This document shows, piece by piece, positions 19,601 through 29,111 of a stretch of 64,000 nt of DNA (within the stretch, counting starts at the first letter, position 1; the number at the start of each line of letters is the position of its first letter). Under the pieces are notes generated by a model. That model was not told the origin of the DNA, did not search any database, and was given only the letters and a program-made list of their open reading frames with translations. The DNA lies in assembly GCF_014697575.1 (NCBI RefSeq), contig NZ_JACJSC010000002.1, positions 307,483 to 371,482 of the forward strand. The letters are read 5' to 3'. Position numbers and translations under genes: made by a program. This stretch comes from Planktothrix sp. FACHB-1365. GTDB lineage: Bacteria > Cyanobacteriota > Cyanobacteriia > Cyanobacteriales > Microcoleaceae.

Positions 19601-19831
19601 AGAAACCGGGTTTCTGCACTAACTTTTGCTACTAACAAAAAGATCAGTTGAGAAACCCGGTTTCTGACCCCCACCCACACCTCCTAGAAACCGGGTTTCT
19701 GCCCTAACCTTTGCTACTAACAAAAAGATCAGTTGAGAAACCCGGTTTCTGACCCTCACACCTCCTAGAAACCGGGTTTCTGCCCTAACCTTTGCTACTA
19801 ACAAAAAGATCAGTTGAGAAACCCGGTTTCT
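19601..19831. repeat. Paired palindromic repeat cluster C
   Basis: Three 65-bp units at 19601-19665, 19686-19750 and 19767-19831. In each, the two 15-bp palindromes start exactly 50 bp apart (first CCGGG-centred, second CCCGG-centred) with a nearly identical 35-bp spacer. The last two units have the same spacer. Located between the 96-aa gene and the kinase-GUN4 gene. Confidence 0.92.
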
Positions 19832-19845
19832 GACTCCCAGTTTTG

Positions 19846-20136
19846 CTATAGCCCAAATTCTGTTAATAATTCCTGCATCATTTCCCAAGTTAATCCCTGT
19901 TGAATATAACGGGGTTCGGTGGGATTATAAGGACTTAATAAGCGATCAATTTCAATAATTTTAGCGGTATCAGGAAGAACTGGAATATCAGGATCAAAAG
20001 CAGTAGGACGCATTAATGAACTGGAAAATCCTTTAAAAATAGCAATTTCATCAGCATCCCCATCAATTTCTATTTTAACAATTAAAACTTCTTGCGGACG
20101 TTTAATAGTATATTGTTCTAAGCGATGCGAAATCAT
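19846..20136 (-). CDS. Conserved-looking hypothetical protein
   Basis: 96 aa. A short beta-rich segment (RPQEVLIVKIEIDGDADEI) is followed by FKGFSSSLMRPTAFDPD, a pattern I associate with uncharacterised small cyanobacterial proteins. No catalytic motif. It is separate from the hybrid kinase gene upstream by 58 bp on the same strand and could be co-transcribed. Confidence 0.6.
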   Translation of the reverse strand: MISHRLEQYTIKRPQEVLIVKIEIDGDADEIAIFKGFSSSLMRPTAFDPDIPVLPDTAKIIEIDRLLSPYNPTEPRYIQQGLTWEMMQELLTEFGL

Positions 20137-20194
20137 AATTTAAACCTATTTTTTTGCAAAACTGTATTCAAAAGATAGCCTGACTTTGATTCAT

Positions 20195-22807
20195 TTAATT
20201 GTTGGAATTAAGAGCAGCGAAATAAGATGATTTTCTCAAGGGTAAAGTAACTGTAAACGTTGATCCTTTTCCTTCCCCTGCACTTTCAGCTTGAACGCTT
20301 CCGTGCTGCAATTTGACTAACTGTTTAACAATAGCTAATCCTAATCCTAATCCTCCATGTTGTCGAGTAATTGAACTATCAGCTTGTCGAAAGGATTCAA
20401 AAATAGAAGATAAGGAATCCTCTGGGATACCTTGACCTGTATCTTGAACTTGAATAAAAGCTTGAGTTGAATTTGTTGTTAAACTAATCTTAACCTGTCC
20501 CCCTTGAGGGGTAAACTTAATCGCATTATCTAAAAGATGTTCTACAATTTGTTGTAATCGTTCTGGATCTCCAATGACATTACTAACGGATTCATCCACT
20601 TGTACTTGCAAATTAATTCCTTTGGTAATTGCTACAGATTCAAAGTTTTTTAATACAGATTCAATCACCGCTTGTAACTTAACAGACATTAAATTAATTT
20701 TAGTTTTGCCTTGTAATAAATTAGAAATATCTAATAAATTCTCAATTAACTTCGTCAAAGCCTTAGCGTTACGTTCCATCGTTTCTAAGGCGGCTTGGGA
20801 ACGTTCAGGAGTTAAAGAACGGGTACGCAAAAGATATAACCAACCCAGAATCACATTTAATGGGGTTCTTAATTCATGGGAAACTATCGCTAAGAATTCA
20901 TTTTTTAATTGATTAGCTTGTGTCAATTCTTCTGTTTGTTGTTGAAGTCCTTTTAACGCAATTTGTAATTCTCGTTTTCTTAACGCTAATTCCTGAGCCA
21001 AAGTTTCTAAATCTACACTTTGAGTTGCTAATTCTTGCTGTAATAACTCTCTTGTTCGCTTAATGATAATCCAGTTACTAACCCTGGCTCTTAATTCCTC
21101 TACCGAAAAGGGTTTCATTAAATAATCTTGTGCGCCTTCTCGTAATAATTGTACCCGTGATTCATCATCCACTTTAGCTGTTAACATCACAATCGGAATC
21201 ATATTTAGTTCTGGATAAGTTCGGATTTGATGTACCAGTTCATCCCCAGTCATTCGTGGCATCATAATATCACTAATAATTAAATCAGGATGTAGGGCGA
21301 GGGCTTGCTGTAAACCCTGTTCTCCATTAGTAGCAGTAGCTGTATTATAGTCTAATGCTAAAGTCGTACAGACAAATTGACTCATGGTTGGATTATCTTC
21401 GACTACCAAAACTAACGGTTTTTCCGGTTGAGAAATTTTTTGAGATAAGGACTCGTTAGGGATTAAGGTTCGCAGTTCATCTAACCAAGGTTGAATTGTC
21501 TTTTCACTCCAAATGGGGGAATCATTGCTCATGTTAGTAGAAGTGAAAAGCTCAACTCCAACCTCAGAACTAATTTTTAACGGGAATTCTACCGAAAATA
21601 AGGCTCCACCCTCTGGTGCTTCTTGAACCGTAACAAAACCCCCTTGAAGTTCCACAAATTCCTTAACAATTGCTAACCCTAATCCCGTTCCTCCAAACTG
21701 CCGACTTAACCCCGTATCTACTTGACGAAACCGTTCAAAAATTTCCTCCCTGAGTTCTGGCGCAATCCCAATTCCACTATCTTGCACTTGTATAATTCCC
21801 CAAGGAGAATCTGTTTTTTCAGACACAGATAAACCGCAGTAAACTTTCCCTCCCTTCGGTGTAAATTTAAAAGCATTTGAAAGTAAATTTAATAAAATAC
21901 GTTCCATTTTTTCGACATCGATTTCTGCTAGAACAACCTCTGGTGTTTCCACAATGAAATCAATATTTTGTTCCTGGGCGAATCCGTCAAAATTTGCGGC
22001 CATCACTCGCACCAGATGGGCAATATCCACAGAGCTATAGTGAAGCTGCATTTGACCTTCTGCTAATTTAGAGACATCTAGCAGGTCATTCACTTGTTTG
22101 AGTAATAAACGCGCATTCCGTTCAATAATTTGGATATCTTTATGGTGTTGTTGAGGAAGTTCAGGTGAAGCTAATAACTGTTCTGCTGGCCCCAAAATTA
22201 ATGCCAAAGGAGTCCGAAGTTCATGGCTCATATTGGCAAAAAATTGCGTTTTGAGGTGATCTAATTCCTTGAGTTGGTCATAAAGGGTTTCTAATTTTTG
22301 ATTAGCCGATTTTAAATTTTGATGACGTTGTTCTGATAAATGAGCCGATTCAATTAAAGCTAAAGCTTCGGGAACTAAAGGCGGTAATGCTAACGCCGTT
22401 ACCACTGAAACAAAGGCTGTAATAACTTTGATGACTCCTGCTAACCAATACATCGGATGCCAAAGTGTCCAGACCTCCATCAGATGAGTCATTCCACAAG
22501 CAATAATAAAGGCTCCAAACGCTAAGAACATCCAATGAAAGGGAATTTCTCGACGAGATTTATGAACAAAATAAACCAATGTGACAGAAATGGAAAAATA
22601 AGCTAAAGCAATCAGAACATCAGAACTGACGTGCATCCAGACCAGTCCGGGTTTCCATAAATAACAATGACCATGAGGAATAAAACCAGACCCATTAAAC
22701 AGGGTTTGAAAGACTTCTGGTTTAAAGATGCCAACCAGAATCGGAATCGATAGAATAACAATCGTACTTGAAACAATAGAATTAGATTGAGTTGTGATCA
22801 TTGTCAC
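20195..22807 (-). CDS. Ethylene-receptor-like hybrid histidine kinase
   Basis: 870 aa (GTG 22807; ATG two codons later is equally possible). The N-terminal membrane domain of about three helices matches plant ETR1-type ethylene-binding domains: Asp63 and Tyr70 in SSDVLIALAYFS, and Cys104 and His108 in FGAFIIACGMTHL, the copper-ligand pair of ETR1 (Cys65/His69). Next come HisKA/HATPase (MSHELRTPLALIL), a receiver domain (VLVVEDNPTM, LIISDIMMPRMTGDE, VMLTAK), then a second HisKA/HATPase (VSHELRTPLNVIL). Cyanobacterial homologues sense ethylene and/or UV-A light. HK-REC-HK order is unusual. Confidence 0.88.
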   Translation of the reverse strand: MTMITTQSNSIVSSTIVILSIPILVGIFKPEVFQTLFNGSGFIPHGHCYLWKPGLVWMHVSSDVLIALAYFSISVTLVYFVHKSRREIPFHWMFLAFGAFIIACGMTHLMEVWTLWHPMYWLAGVIKVITAFVSVVTALALPPLVPEALALIESAHLSEQRHQNLKSANQKLETLYDQLKELDHLKTQFFANMSHELRTPLALILGPAEQLLASPELPQQHHKDIQIIERNARLLLKQVNDLLDVSKLAEGQMQLHYSSVDIAHLVRVMAANFDGFAQEQNIDFIVETPEVVLAEIDVEKMERILLNLLSNAFKFTPKGGKVYCGLSVSEKTDSPWGIIQVQDSGIGIAPELREEIFERFRQVDTGLSRQFGGTGLGLAIVKEFVELQGGFVTVQEAPEGGALFSVEFPLKISSEVGVELFTSTNMSNDSPIWSEKTIQPWLDELRTLIPNESLSQKISQPEKPLVLVVEDNPTMSQFVCTTLALDYNTATATNGEQGLQQALALHPDLIISDIMMPRMTGDELVHQIRTYPELNMIPIVMLTAKVDDESRVQLLREGAQDYLMKPFSVEELRARVSNWIIIKRTRELLQQELATQSVDLETLAQELALRKRELQIALKGLQQQTEELTQANQLKNEFLAIVSHELRTPLNVILGWLYLLRTRSLTPERSQAALETMERNAKALTKLIENLLDISNLLQGKTKINLMSVKLQAVIESVLKNFESVAITKGINLQVQVDESVSNVIGDPERLQQIVEHLLDNAIKFTPQGGQVKISLTTNSTQAFIQVQDTGQGIPEDSLSSIFESFRQADSSITRQHGGLGLGLAIVKQLVKLQHGSVQAESAGEGKGSTFTVTLPLRKSSYFAALNSNN

Positions 22808-23001
22808 TTCGGAACCGTTGGGACGGGAATTTAGGGGACATATTCTTTAGTTTAAACTACCCCAGGGGAAGTTGTAAGTCTATCTTTAAAGTTAATAATG
22901 ACAAATTTTTGAATATATTTAGAGTTTTAACGTCGAAAATCATTGTTTTATTTTAAATAATTTTTGTGGGTTTTTGATTGAATACTAAAGCTTTTATTCG
23001 A

Positions 23002-23919
23002 TTAAAGCCGATATTGATGATAAACTTGAGAAGCAGCACGATGCAGTAAAGAATGGCGATAAACTAATGCTTCTAAATCATCAGAATAGCCCCCACCTAT
23101 GATTCCAGCAACCGGATAACCTAGACTAACACAAGTGCTTAAAACTTGCATTTCTCGTCGCCAAAGTCCCGTATCCGTTAAAGCTAATTTTCCTAATCGA
23201 TCCTCACAATGGGGGTCAACCCCTGCATCATAAAAAACTAAATCGGGTTTCACTTGAGATAATATATCCGGTAAATAATCAGCTAAAGTCTGTAAATATT
23301 CCTCATCTTCCATACCTATCGGTAAGGGAACATCTAAATCACTGATTTGTTTTTTAGCCGGAAAATTTGCCTCACAGTGCATTGAAAAAGTAAACACATT
23401 CGGATCATTTTGGAAAATAACGGCGGTTGCATCTCCTTGATGTACATCCAAATCCACAATTAATATTGTTTTAGCCAGTCCTAACTCTTGTACCACACGA
23501 GTAGCGATCGCGATATCATTAAAAATACAAAATCCCGATCCAAAACTGGGAAACGCATGATGAGTTCCTCCCGCCGTATTGCAAGCTAAACCCTGAGATA
23601 ACGCTAATTTTGCGGTTAAAATTGACCCCCCCACAGCAATACAAGTTCGTCTTGCTAAAGCCGGACTCCAAGGTAAACCGATGCGACGTTGTGCTTTAGG
23701 CTCAAGAGTTCCCTGACAATACCCCTCTACATAATCTTTATCATGTACCCATTCAATCCATGCTTGAGGCGGTAATTCTGGGGTATGAACTTGAGAAATA
23801 TCCGTCACTCCATCCCGCAATAATAACTCATATAATAAACGAAACTTAGCCATCGGAAACCGATGTTCAGGCGGTAAGGGAACAACATAATCAGGATGAA
23901 AAATGATCGGTAAATCCAT
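23002..23919 (-). CDS. Histone deacetylase-family (AcuC-like) hydrolase
   Basis: 305 aa. Zinc-hydrolase landmarks of the arginase/deacetylase fold: tandem histidines GGTHHAFPSFGSGFC, metal ligands DLDVHQGDAT, and DAGVDPHCEDRLG, then GGGYS. Bacterial members remove acetyl groups from small molecules or proteins. The plus-strand neighbour starts 58 bp away, divergently. Confidence 0.9.
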   Translation of the reverse strand: MDLPIIFHPDYVVPLPPEHRFPMAKFRLLYELLLRDGVTDISQVHTPELPPQAWIEWVHDKDYVEGYCQGTLEPKAQRRIGLPWSPALARRTCIAVGGSILTAKLALSQGLACNTAGGTHHAFPSFGSGFCIFNDIAIATRVVQELGLAKTILIVDLDVHQGDATAVIFQNDPNVFTFSMHCEANFPAKKQISDLDVPLPIGMEDEEYLQTLADYLPDILSQVKPDLVFYDAGVDPHCEDRLGKLALTDTGLWRREMQVLSTCVSLGYPVAGIIGGGYSDDLEALVYRHSLLHRAASQVYHQYRL

Positions 23920-23977
23920 ACTCGCTAACTGTAGTTAAAACGTTAGAGTTAAATCAAATAGAATTGAGTCAAAAACA

Positions 23978-24487
23978 ATGACAACCCTTTGGCAGTATGG
24001 CAGTAGTAACCCTGATAATGCAACCCATCTCGATACCATTCGTCAGTGGTGGGTATCCTTACAAGATCAGGAGATTCATTGGCAACAACGGTTACTCCCG
24101 ACCGATGGAGATCTCATCCATTTAGACTGGGAACCCCAAAAATTTGATGAAATCTTTACCATCAAGACCCCACAAGTTCGGGGTGCTACCCTTTATTGGT
24201 TTAAACCCGAACAACCTCAAGAACGAAGTATTACCCCCCATAAATTAGAACTGGATTTACAACAAAAACGATTGTATATTTTTCCTGAATCTCAACAACA
24301 AATTGTGATTCGAGTAGAACGCTATAAGCTGCCCTATCAACTGATTGAATTAACCGATCCAGATTTAGCAGTCGGTAAAAATGGTATGATTTTATTACGA
24401 GATCATCAACAGTTAATAGAAGTGAAAATCAATCTCAGTTTAGATCGACTGAAGTTGTTAAAATCTAAACTGAGTTCGGATCAATAA
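23978..24487 (+). CDS. Hypothetical protein
   Basis: 169 aa, soluble, Gln/Trp rich (QWWVSLQDQEIHWQQRL), mixed alpha/beta with a strand pair around ATLYWFKPE and KRLYIFPESQQQIVIRV. No family recognised. Divergent from the deacetylase-like gene. Confidence 0.6.
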   Translation: MTTLWQYGSSNPDNATHLDTIRQWWVSLQDQEIHWQQRLLPTDGDLIHLDWEPQKFDEIFTIKTPQVRGATLYWFKPEQPQERSITPHKLELDLQQKRLYIFPESQQQIVIRVERYKLPYQLIELTDPDLAVGKNGMILLRDHQQLIEVKINLSLDRLKLLKSKLSSDQ

Positions 24488-24606
24488 CTTCCCCCAGATG
24501 TGATACAACCCCGGATCAGTTCCTTGACATCCCTTAGACCAATGCACTACCATGTCGTCTAATCACAAACCCATCTGATAAATACTGGCAAGTTAGGACG
24601 TTTCTG

Positions 24607-25218
24607 ATGTCAAAAATCTATAGCACAGAGGAACTGATCCACATTTTAAAGGAGGAGCGCGAGGCTTGTCTGAAAGGGGAGCGTTTGAATTTAAAGGCAA
24701 CGCCTGCCGTCGGAAACCCAGTAATTGATTGTTTTTTGAAGCCAGAGGGAATTCAAAAGTTTACAGCTTATCAAAATTTTAAAGCCACCATTCACCAGTA
24801 TCAAAAAGAAAATCAAGTTTCTGGGATTCTGGAGCGAGAAATTACTGTTAAGGGAAAAACCCTACAGTTTCCCTTTGTTAATGAACAATTAATCGCCTTA
24901 CCTTGTGATTTTGAACAGTTAAAACGGGCAAAAATTCGAGTCTTAGAATTTTGGGACGAAGTAACGGCGGGAATGGATTTATATTTAAGTTTAAATAATG
25001 GTAAAGATTATCGTCAAATTTGTATTGAAGAAGTAGATGCTATTGTCCAACGCACAGAATGGGCTTGTATTTGGAAATGGGAAAAATCTAGTTTTTTAGA
25101 GATGTTATTACAATTAGGTTGGGGACAACCCGGAGAAGCCGGAGATCGAAGAGGATGGCCTCAATCAGGAAGTGAAAATATTCATGCCGTTAAACCCGGT
25201 CAACAGCCCATTTGTTGA
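24607..25218 (+). CDS. Hypothetical protein
   Basis: 203 aa, soluble. Features: EELIHILKEEREACLKGERL near the start, FWDEVTAGMDLYLSL, and a Gly/Pro-rich tail. No membrane segment or catalytic motif; not recognised. Starts 119 bp after the preceding gene. Confidence 0.6.
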   Translation: MSKIYSTEELIHILKEEREACLKGERLNLKATPAVGNPVIDCFLKPEGIQKFTAYQNFKATIHQYQKENQVSGILEREITVKGKTLQFPFVNEQLIALPCDFEQLKRAKIRVLEFWDEVTAGMDLYLSLNNGKDYRQICIEEVDAIVQRTEWACIWKWEKSSFLEMLLQLGWGQPGEAGDRRGWPQSGSENIHAVKPGQQPIC

Positions 25219-25343
25219 ACAGGAACAGGGCTATTTCATCGGGTCTGCCTGTATATAACTAGGTTTAAACCGCGAAGAAGTGCCACAATATTGGATACTA
25301 GATAGCAGATTGGACGAATATTGAGGGTTAAATCAGATTATCT

Positions 25344-26885
25344 ATGCCAAAACAGTCTTGGCCAGAAAAGGATGCTGACAGCTTATGCAACGGTGATGTA
25401 AAAGCGCTAACCAGTGATCAAGACTATCCTGATTCATCTCCGGCTTGGAAATCTCAACGGAATCAGCAGGATAGTGGGGTCAGTGGGAATGGAGCCTCAA
25501 TGGTTTATCCCTCGGTAAATGTCGCTACTCCACACGCTGGCACGAGTTTTTCCCCCAAAGAGTCAGACTTCAAAGTTTGCTCCCAGTGGTATCAAGGTCG
25601 TAGACAGAAAGCGGCCGTTGCCCTGAGCTTAATTTGGGGTGGAATCATTATTCTACATTTTGTTTCTTGGGGAATGGGATTTATCCTCGGTTTAACGGGT
25701 TTATTATCCATTCATGCCTTAAGAATATTTTTAGCCAAAACCCGATCTTTTGAGGAAATTTTACCAGAACAATCCCAACAAAATTGGCCTTATGTTTCGT
25801 TATTAGTCGCCGCTAAAAATGAAGAAGCCGTCATTGGTCGTCTGGTTAAAAATCTCTGTAGCTTAGATTATCCCAGTGATTGCTATGAACTTTGGGTTGT
25901 TGATGATAATAGTAGCGATCAAACCTCTGTTATTCTGGAAAAACTCGCCCAAGACTATCAACAACTTAAGGTATTACGGCGTTCAGGAAATGCTACGGGT
26001 GGAAAATCAGGAGCTTTAAATCAAGTCTTACCCTTAACTCAAGGGGAGATTTTAGGGGTTTTTGATGCCGATGCTCAAATCGCACCGGATATGTTACGCC
26101 ACGTTGTTCCCCTCTTCAATACCGAACAGGTGGGGGCTGTCCAAGTGCGGAAAGCCATTGCCAATGCCTCGGAAAATTTTTGGACTCGTTCTCAAGCCGC
26201 AGAGATGGCTTTAGATGCTTATTTTCAAGAACAACGAATTACCATTGGTGGCATTGGAGAACTCCGGGGAAATGGGCAGTTTGTCCGACGTCAGGCTTTA
26301 TTAAGTTGTGGGGGTTGGAATGAAGAAACCATTACCGATGATTTAGATTTAACAATCCGATTACATTTGGATCAATGGGATATTGAATGTTTGTCCTTTC
26401 CCCCCGTCAATGAAGAGGGCGTTACCCATTTTAAAGCCTTATGGCATCAACGCAATCGGTGGGCAGAAGGCGGTTATCAACGCTATTTAGATTATTGGCG
26501 TTTAATTCTCCGTAATCGCATGGGAACTTCAAAAACCATCGATTTGCTCGGTTTTTGGATCACTCAATATATCTTACCGACGGCGGCGGTTCCTGATTTG
26601 GTACTGTCTTTAATTCAACGCCGTTTACCCTTAACAACGCCCTTAACTTGTTTTACCCTCACCCTGTCTTTATTGGGAATGTTTTTTGGTTTACAACGAA
26701 TCCGCCAAACCCAACCCCTAACCCTTTGGATTGATACTGTTCGGGGTACGGTCTATATGCTTCACTGGTTATTAGTGGTCGGGAGTACAACGGCTCGGAT
26801 TTCGATTCGTCCCAAACAACTGAAATGGGTCAAGACCGTTCATCAAGGAACCCGTACAGACGCGCCATGGCACGTCTCTGAATGA
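25344..26885 (+). CDS. GT2 glycosyltransferase, probable beta-monoglucosyldiacylglycerol synthase (MgdA-like)
   Basis: 513 aa. A ~85-residue low-complexity cytosolic leader precedes two membrane helices (AVALSLIWGGIIILHF, GFILGLTGLLSIHALRI). The GT-A domain has VSLLVAAKNEEAVIG, VVDDNSSD, the DxD FDADAQ, acceptor-side TDDLDLTIRL, and QRNRWAEGG, then further membrane helices at the C-terminus. The arrangement fits cyanobacterial MgdA, which makes GlcDAG as the first step to galactolipids; cellulose-synthase-like enzymes share these motifs, so the specific call is inference. Confidence 0.72.
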   Translation: MPKQSWPEKDADSLCNGDVKALTSDQDYPDSSPAWKSQRNQQDSGVSGNGASMVYPSVNVATPHAGTSFSPKESDFKVCSQWYQGRRQKAAVALSLIWGGIIILHFVSWGMGFILGLTGLLSIHALRIFLAKTRSFEEILPEQSQQNWPYVSLLVAAKNEEAVIGRLVKNLCSLDYPSDCYELWVVDDNSSDQTSVILEKLAQDYQQLKVLRRSGNATGGKSGALNQVLPLTQGEILGVFDADAQIAPDMLRHVVPLFNTEQVGAVQVRKAIANASENFWTRSQAAEMALDAYFQEQRITIGGIGELRGNGQFVRRQALLSCGGWNEETITDDLDLTIRLHLDQWDIECLSFPPVNEEGVTHFKALWHQRNRWAEGGYQRYLDYWRLILRNRMGTSKTIDLLGFWITQYILPTAAVPDLVLSLIQRRLPLTTPLTCFTLTLSLLGMFFGLQRIRQTQPLTLWIDTVRGTVYMLHWLLVVGSTTARISIRPKQLKWVKTVHQGTRTDAPWHVSE

Positions 26886-26895
26886 GGAACACTGC

Positions 26896-28050
26896 ATGGA
26901 TTTGCTAGAGTATCAAGCTAAAACGTTATTTCGTCAAATGTCGATTCCGGTTTTACCGTCACAACGGATTGATCAAGCTCAGGATTTGAAGGGTTTGACC
27001 ATTCCCTATCCGGTGGTGCTTAAATCCCAAGTCCGGGCGGGGGGACGGGGAAAAGCCGGAGGGATTCGGTTTGTGGAAAATACCATTGATGCGGTCGCTG
27101 CGGCCCAAATGATTTTTAATTTACCCATTCGCGGTGAATGTCCCCAAGTCCTCTTGGCCGAAGCCAAATATGATGCAGATCGGGAATTATATTTAGCCGT
27201 TACCTTAGATCCGGGATCACGGCGTCCGGTGTTATTGGGCTCACAACAGGGAGGGGTGAATGTAGAAGCTACCCTCTCCAAAATTCAGCAAGTGATTGTC
27301 GATCAGGATTTTTCCCCGTTTTATGCTCGACGGTTAATGTTGAAAATGGGATTAGAGGGAGATTTAATTCTCTCGGTGAGTACCATTGTTGAAAAAATGT
27401 ATCGTTTGTTTGTTGAGAAAGATTTAGATCTAGTTGAAATTAATCCGTTAGGGATTAGTCCGACGGGTGAAGTCATGGCACTAGATGGCAAAGTGATTGC
27501 CAATAGTGGCGCCTTGGGACGACATGAAGACTTGATTTTGCTTTTGAAAGCCCAACAAACCTATCATGCGGTTTCCCTACCGAAAATTGCAGATGAATTG
27601 TTTCATCCCCAACTAAATTTAGTGGAATTAGAAGGGAATATGGGGATTTTATGTAATGGGGCTGGCTTAACCATGGCAACCTTAGATTTAGTCATGCAAT
27701 CTTCTGGTAAACCTGCAAATTTTCTCAATTTAGGTGGGGCGGATCACTATGAAATTACAGAAGATTTTCGCCAACGATTATATCGGGGAATTGATTTAGT
27801 AACTCAATCCAAACAGGTTAAGGTTGTGATTGCAAATCTCTGGGTTCAACCCACGATTCGTTTCCCTCTTTTAGTGGAAATTGCCGGGTATTTAAAACGC
27901 AAAGCTCGGACAACTAATTTACCTCAATTTGTGTTTCGGTTAGCTGGAATTGATCTCGAATCCTGTCGAGAACAGTTTGCTGATTTACCTGTAAATTTAT
28001 TTGATCGGTTAGATTTAGCTGTGGTTGCAGCGATTAATTTAGCGAAATAG
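26896..28050 (+). CDS. sucC: Succinyl-CoA synthetase beta-like subunit (ATP-grasp)
   Basis: 384 aa. Start MDLLEYQAKTLFRQMSIPV, then ATP-grasp strands YPVVLKSQVRAGGRGKAGGI and EINPLGISPTGEVMALDGK, and the C-terminal phosphohistidine-side segment GNMGILCNGAGLTMATLD plus NLGG. Together with the alpha-like gene downstream it would convert succinyl-CoA and NDP/Pi to succinate and NTP. It is 10 bp after the GT2 gene, so probably co-transcribed with it. Cyanobacteria vary in having this enzyme; close acyl-CoA synthetases cannot be excluded. Confidence 0.83.
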   Translation: MDLLEYQAKTLFRQMSIPVLPSQRIDQAQDLKGLTIPYPVVLKSQVRAGGRGKAGGIRFVENTIDAVAAAQMIFNLPIRGECPQVLLAEAKYDADRELYLAVTLDPGSRRPVLLGSQQGGVNVEATLSKIQQVIVDQDFSPFYARRLMLKMGLEGDLILSVSTIVEKMYRLFVEKDLDLVEINPLGISPTGEVMALDGKVIANSGALGRHEDLILLLKAQQTYHAVSLPKIADELFHPQLNLVELEGNMGILCNGAGLTMATLDLVMQSSGKPANFLNLGGADHYEITEDFRQRLYRGIDLVTQSKQVKVVIANLWVQPTIRFPLLVEIAGYLKRKARTTNLPQFVFRLAGIDLESCREQFADLPVNLFDRLDLAVVAAINLAK

Positions 28051-28098
28051 TTTGTGATTCACCCTTGTAAAACTTCCCCCGAATTTGGATGATCAAAT

Positions 28099-29001
28099 AT
28101 GAATTTAACTCCTGATAGTAAAGTGATCGTACAGGGTACAACGATCTCGCCTTCCTTAACCCAAGCGGTTGTACAAATGAAAACCTACGGGACTCAGATT
28201 GTCGCCTGTGTCAGTCCGGGTCAGGGAGGGCAGGAGTTAAGTGAAATTCCAGTTTTTGATTTAGTTGAACAAGCCATTGCCAGTGTCGGCGAAATCGATA
28301 TTAGCGTGATTTTTGTTCATCCTTATCAAGTTTTAGATGCGGCTTTAGAAGCAATGGCGGCGGGAATTCGTCAGTTAATTATTGTTACTGAAGGAATGCC
28401 GCCTTTAGATATGGTACATTTAGTCCGCAAAGCAGAAGTTACAGAAACTTTAGTAATTGGCCCTAATTGTTCAGGGATTATTATTCCAGATCAATTATTA
28501 TTAGGAACTCACCCCAGTGAATTTTATAAACCGGGAAATGTAGGATTATTAAGTCGAAGTAGTACCTTAACTTATGAAGTGGCGGCAGAATTAACCCAAG
28601 CGGGATTAGGTCAATCGGTGGCGGTGAGTATTGGGAGTGATTTTATTGTGGGTTCTTCTTTTTTACAATGGTTAGAAATTTTAGATGAAGATGAAAATAC
28701 AGAGGTGATTGTTTTAGTGGGAGAAATGGGGGGAACTAGCGAAGAAGAAGCGGCTTCTTATATTGCTGAAGCTATTGATAAACCCGTTGTTGCTTATATT
28801 GCCGGGTTACACGCCCCAGCCACTAAACTTTTAGGTCATGCTAGTTTATTAATGACTTCAAAAGTTGTTAGTAATATGGTAGATGCGGGTACGGTTGAAA
28901 GTAAAATTGCGGCTTTTAAAACGGCAGAAGTTCTCGTTGCAGAACGTCCTTCGGAAATTCCAATTTTAGTTAAAAAAGCACTCAAAAGACGGAAGAAATA
29001 A
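28099..29001 (+). CDS. sucD: Succinyl-CoA synthetase alpha-like subunit
   Basis: 300 aa. CoA-binding Rossmann start SKVIVQGTTISPSLTQAV, GVxPGxGG-like CVSPGQGGQE, then VTEGMPPLDM and GPNCSGIIIPD; the phosphorylated histidine of the family is in LLGHASLL (about residue 250). Segments are all present, so it should be active with the beta-like subunit encoded 48 bp upstream. Confidence 0.83.
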   Translation: MNLTPDSKVIVQGTTISPSLTQAVVQMKTYGTQIVACVSPGQGGQELSEIPVFDLVEQAIASVGEIDISVIFVHPYQVLDAALEAMAAGIRQLIIVTEGMPPLDMVHLVRKAEVTETLVIGPNCSGIIIPDQLLLGTHPSEFYKPGNVGLLSRSSTLTYEVAAELTQAGLGQSVAVSIGSDFIVGSSFLQWLEILDEDENTEVIVLVGEMGGTSEEEAASYIAEAIDKPVVAYIAGLHAPATKLLGHASLLMTSKVVSNMVDAGTVESKIAAFKTAEVLVAERPSEIPILVKKALKRRKK

Positions 29002-29017
29002 TGAGACAGGGAATAGG

Positions 29018-29045
29018 GAATTACGAATTACGAATTACGAATTAC
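29018..29045. repeat. Heptanucleotide tandem repeat (GAATTAC)4
   Basis: Four exact GAATTAC units after sucD, followed by GGGAACA units near 29051-29066. Complement of the ATTCGTA-type repeat at 8706. Confidence 0.85.
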
Positions 29046-29077
29046 GAATGGGGAACAGGGAACAGGTTTCAGATCTA

Positions 29078-29105
29078 GTAGAGACGTTGTATGCAACGTC
29101 TCTAC
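29078..29105. terminator. Strong hairpin between sucD and the alpha-2-macroglobulin gene
   Basis: GTAGAGACGTTG-TATG-CAACGTCTCTAC forms a perfect 12-bp stem with a 4-base loop, placed between two convergent genes. Its sequence is of the dispersed-repeat kind seen in many cyanobacteria; it can serve as a bidirectional terminator. Confidence 0.7.
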
Positions 29106-29111
29106 AGGGGA

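Noticed and set aside
17309..19831. Possible CRISPR array
   Set aside because: The repeats are palindromic pairs and the intervening sequences are nearly identical rather than unique, and there are no cas genes nearby.
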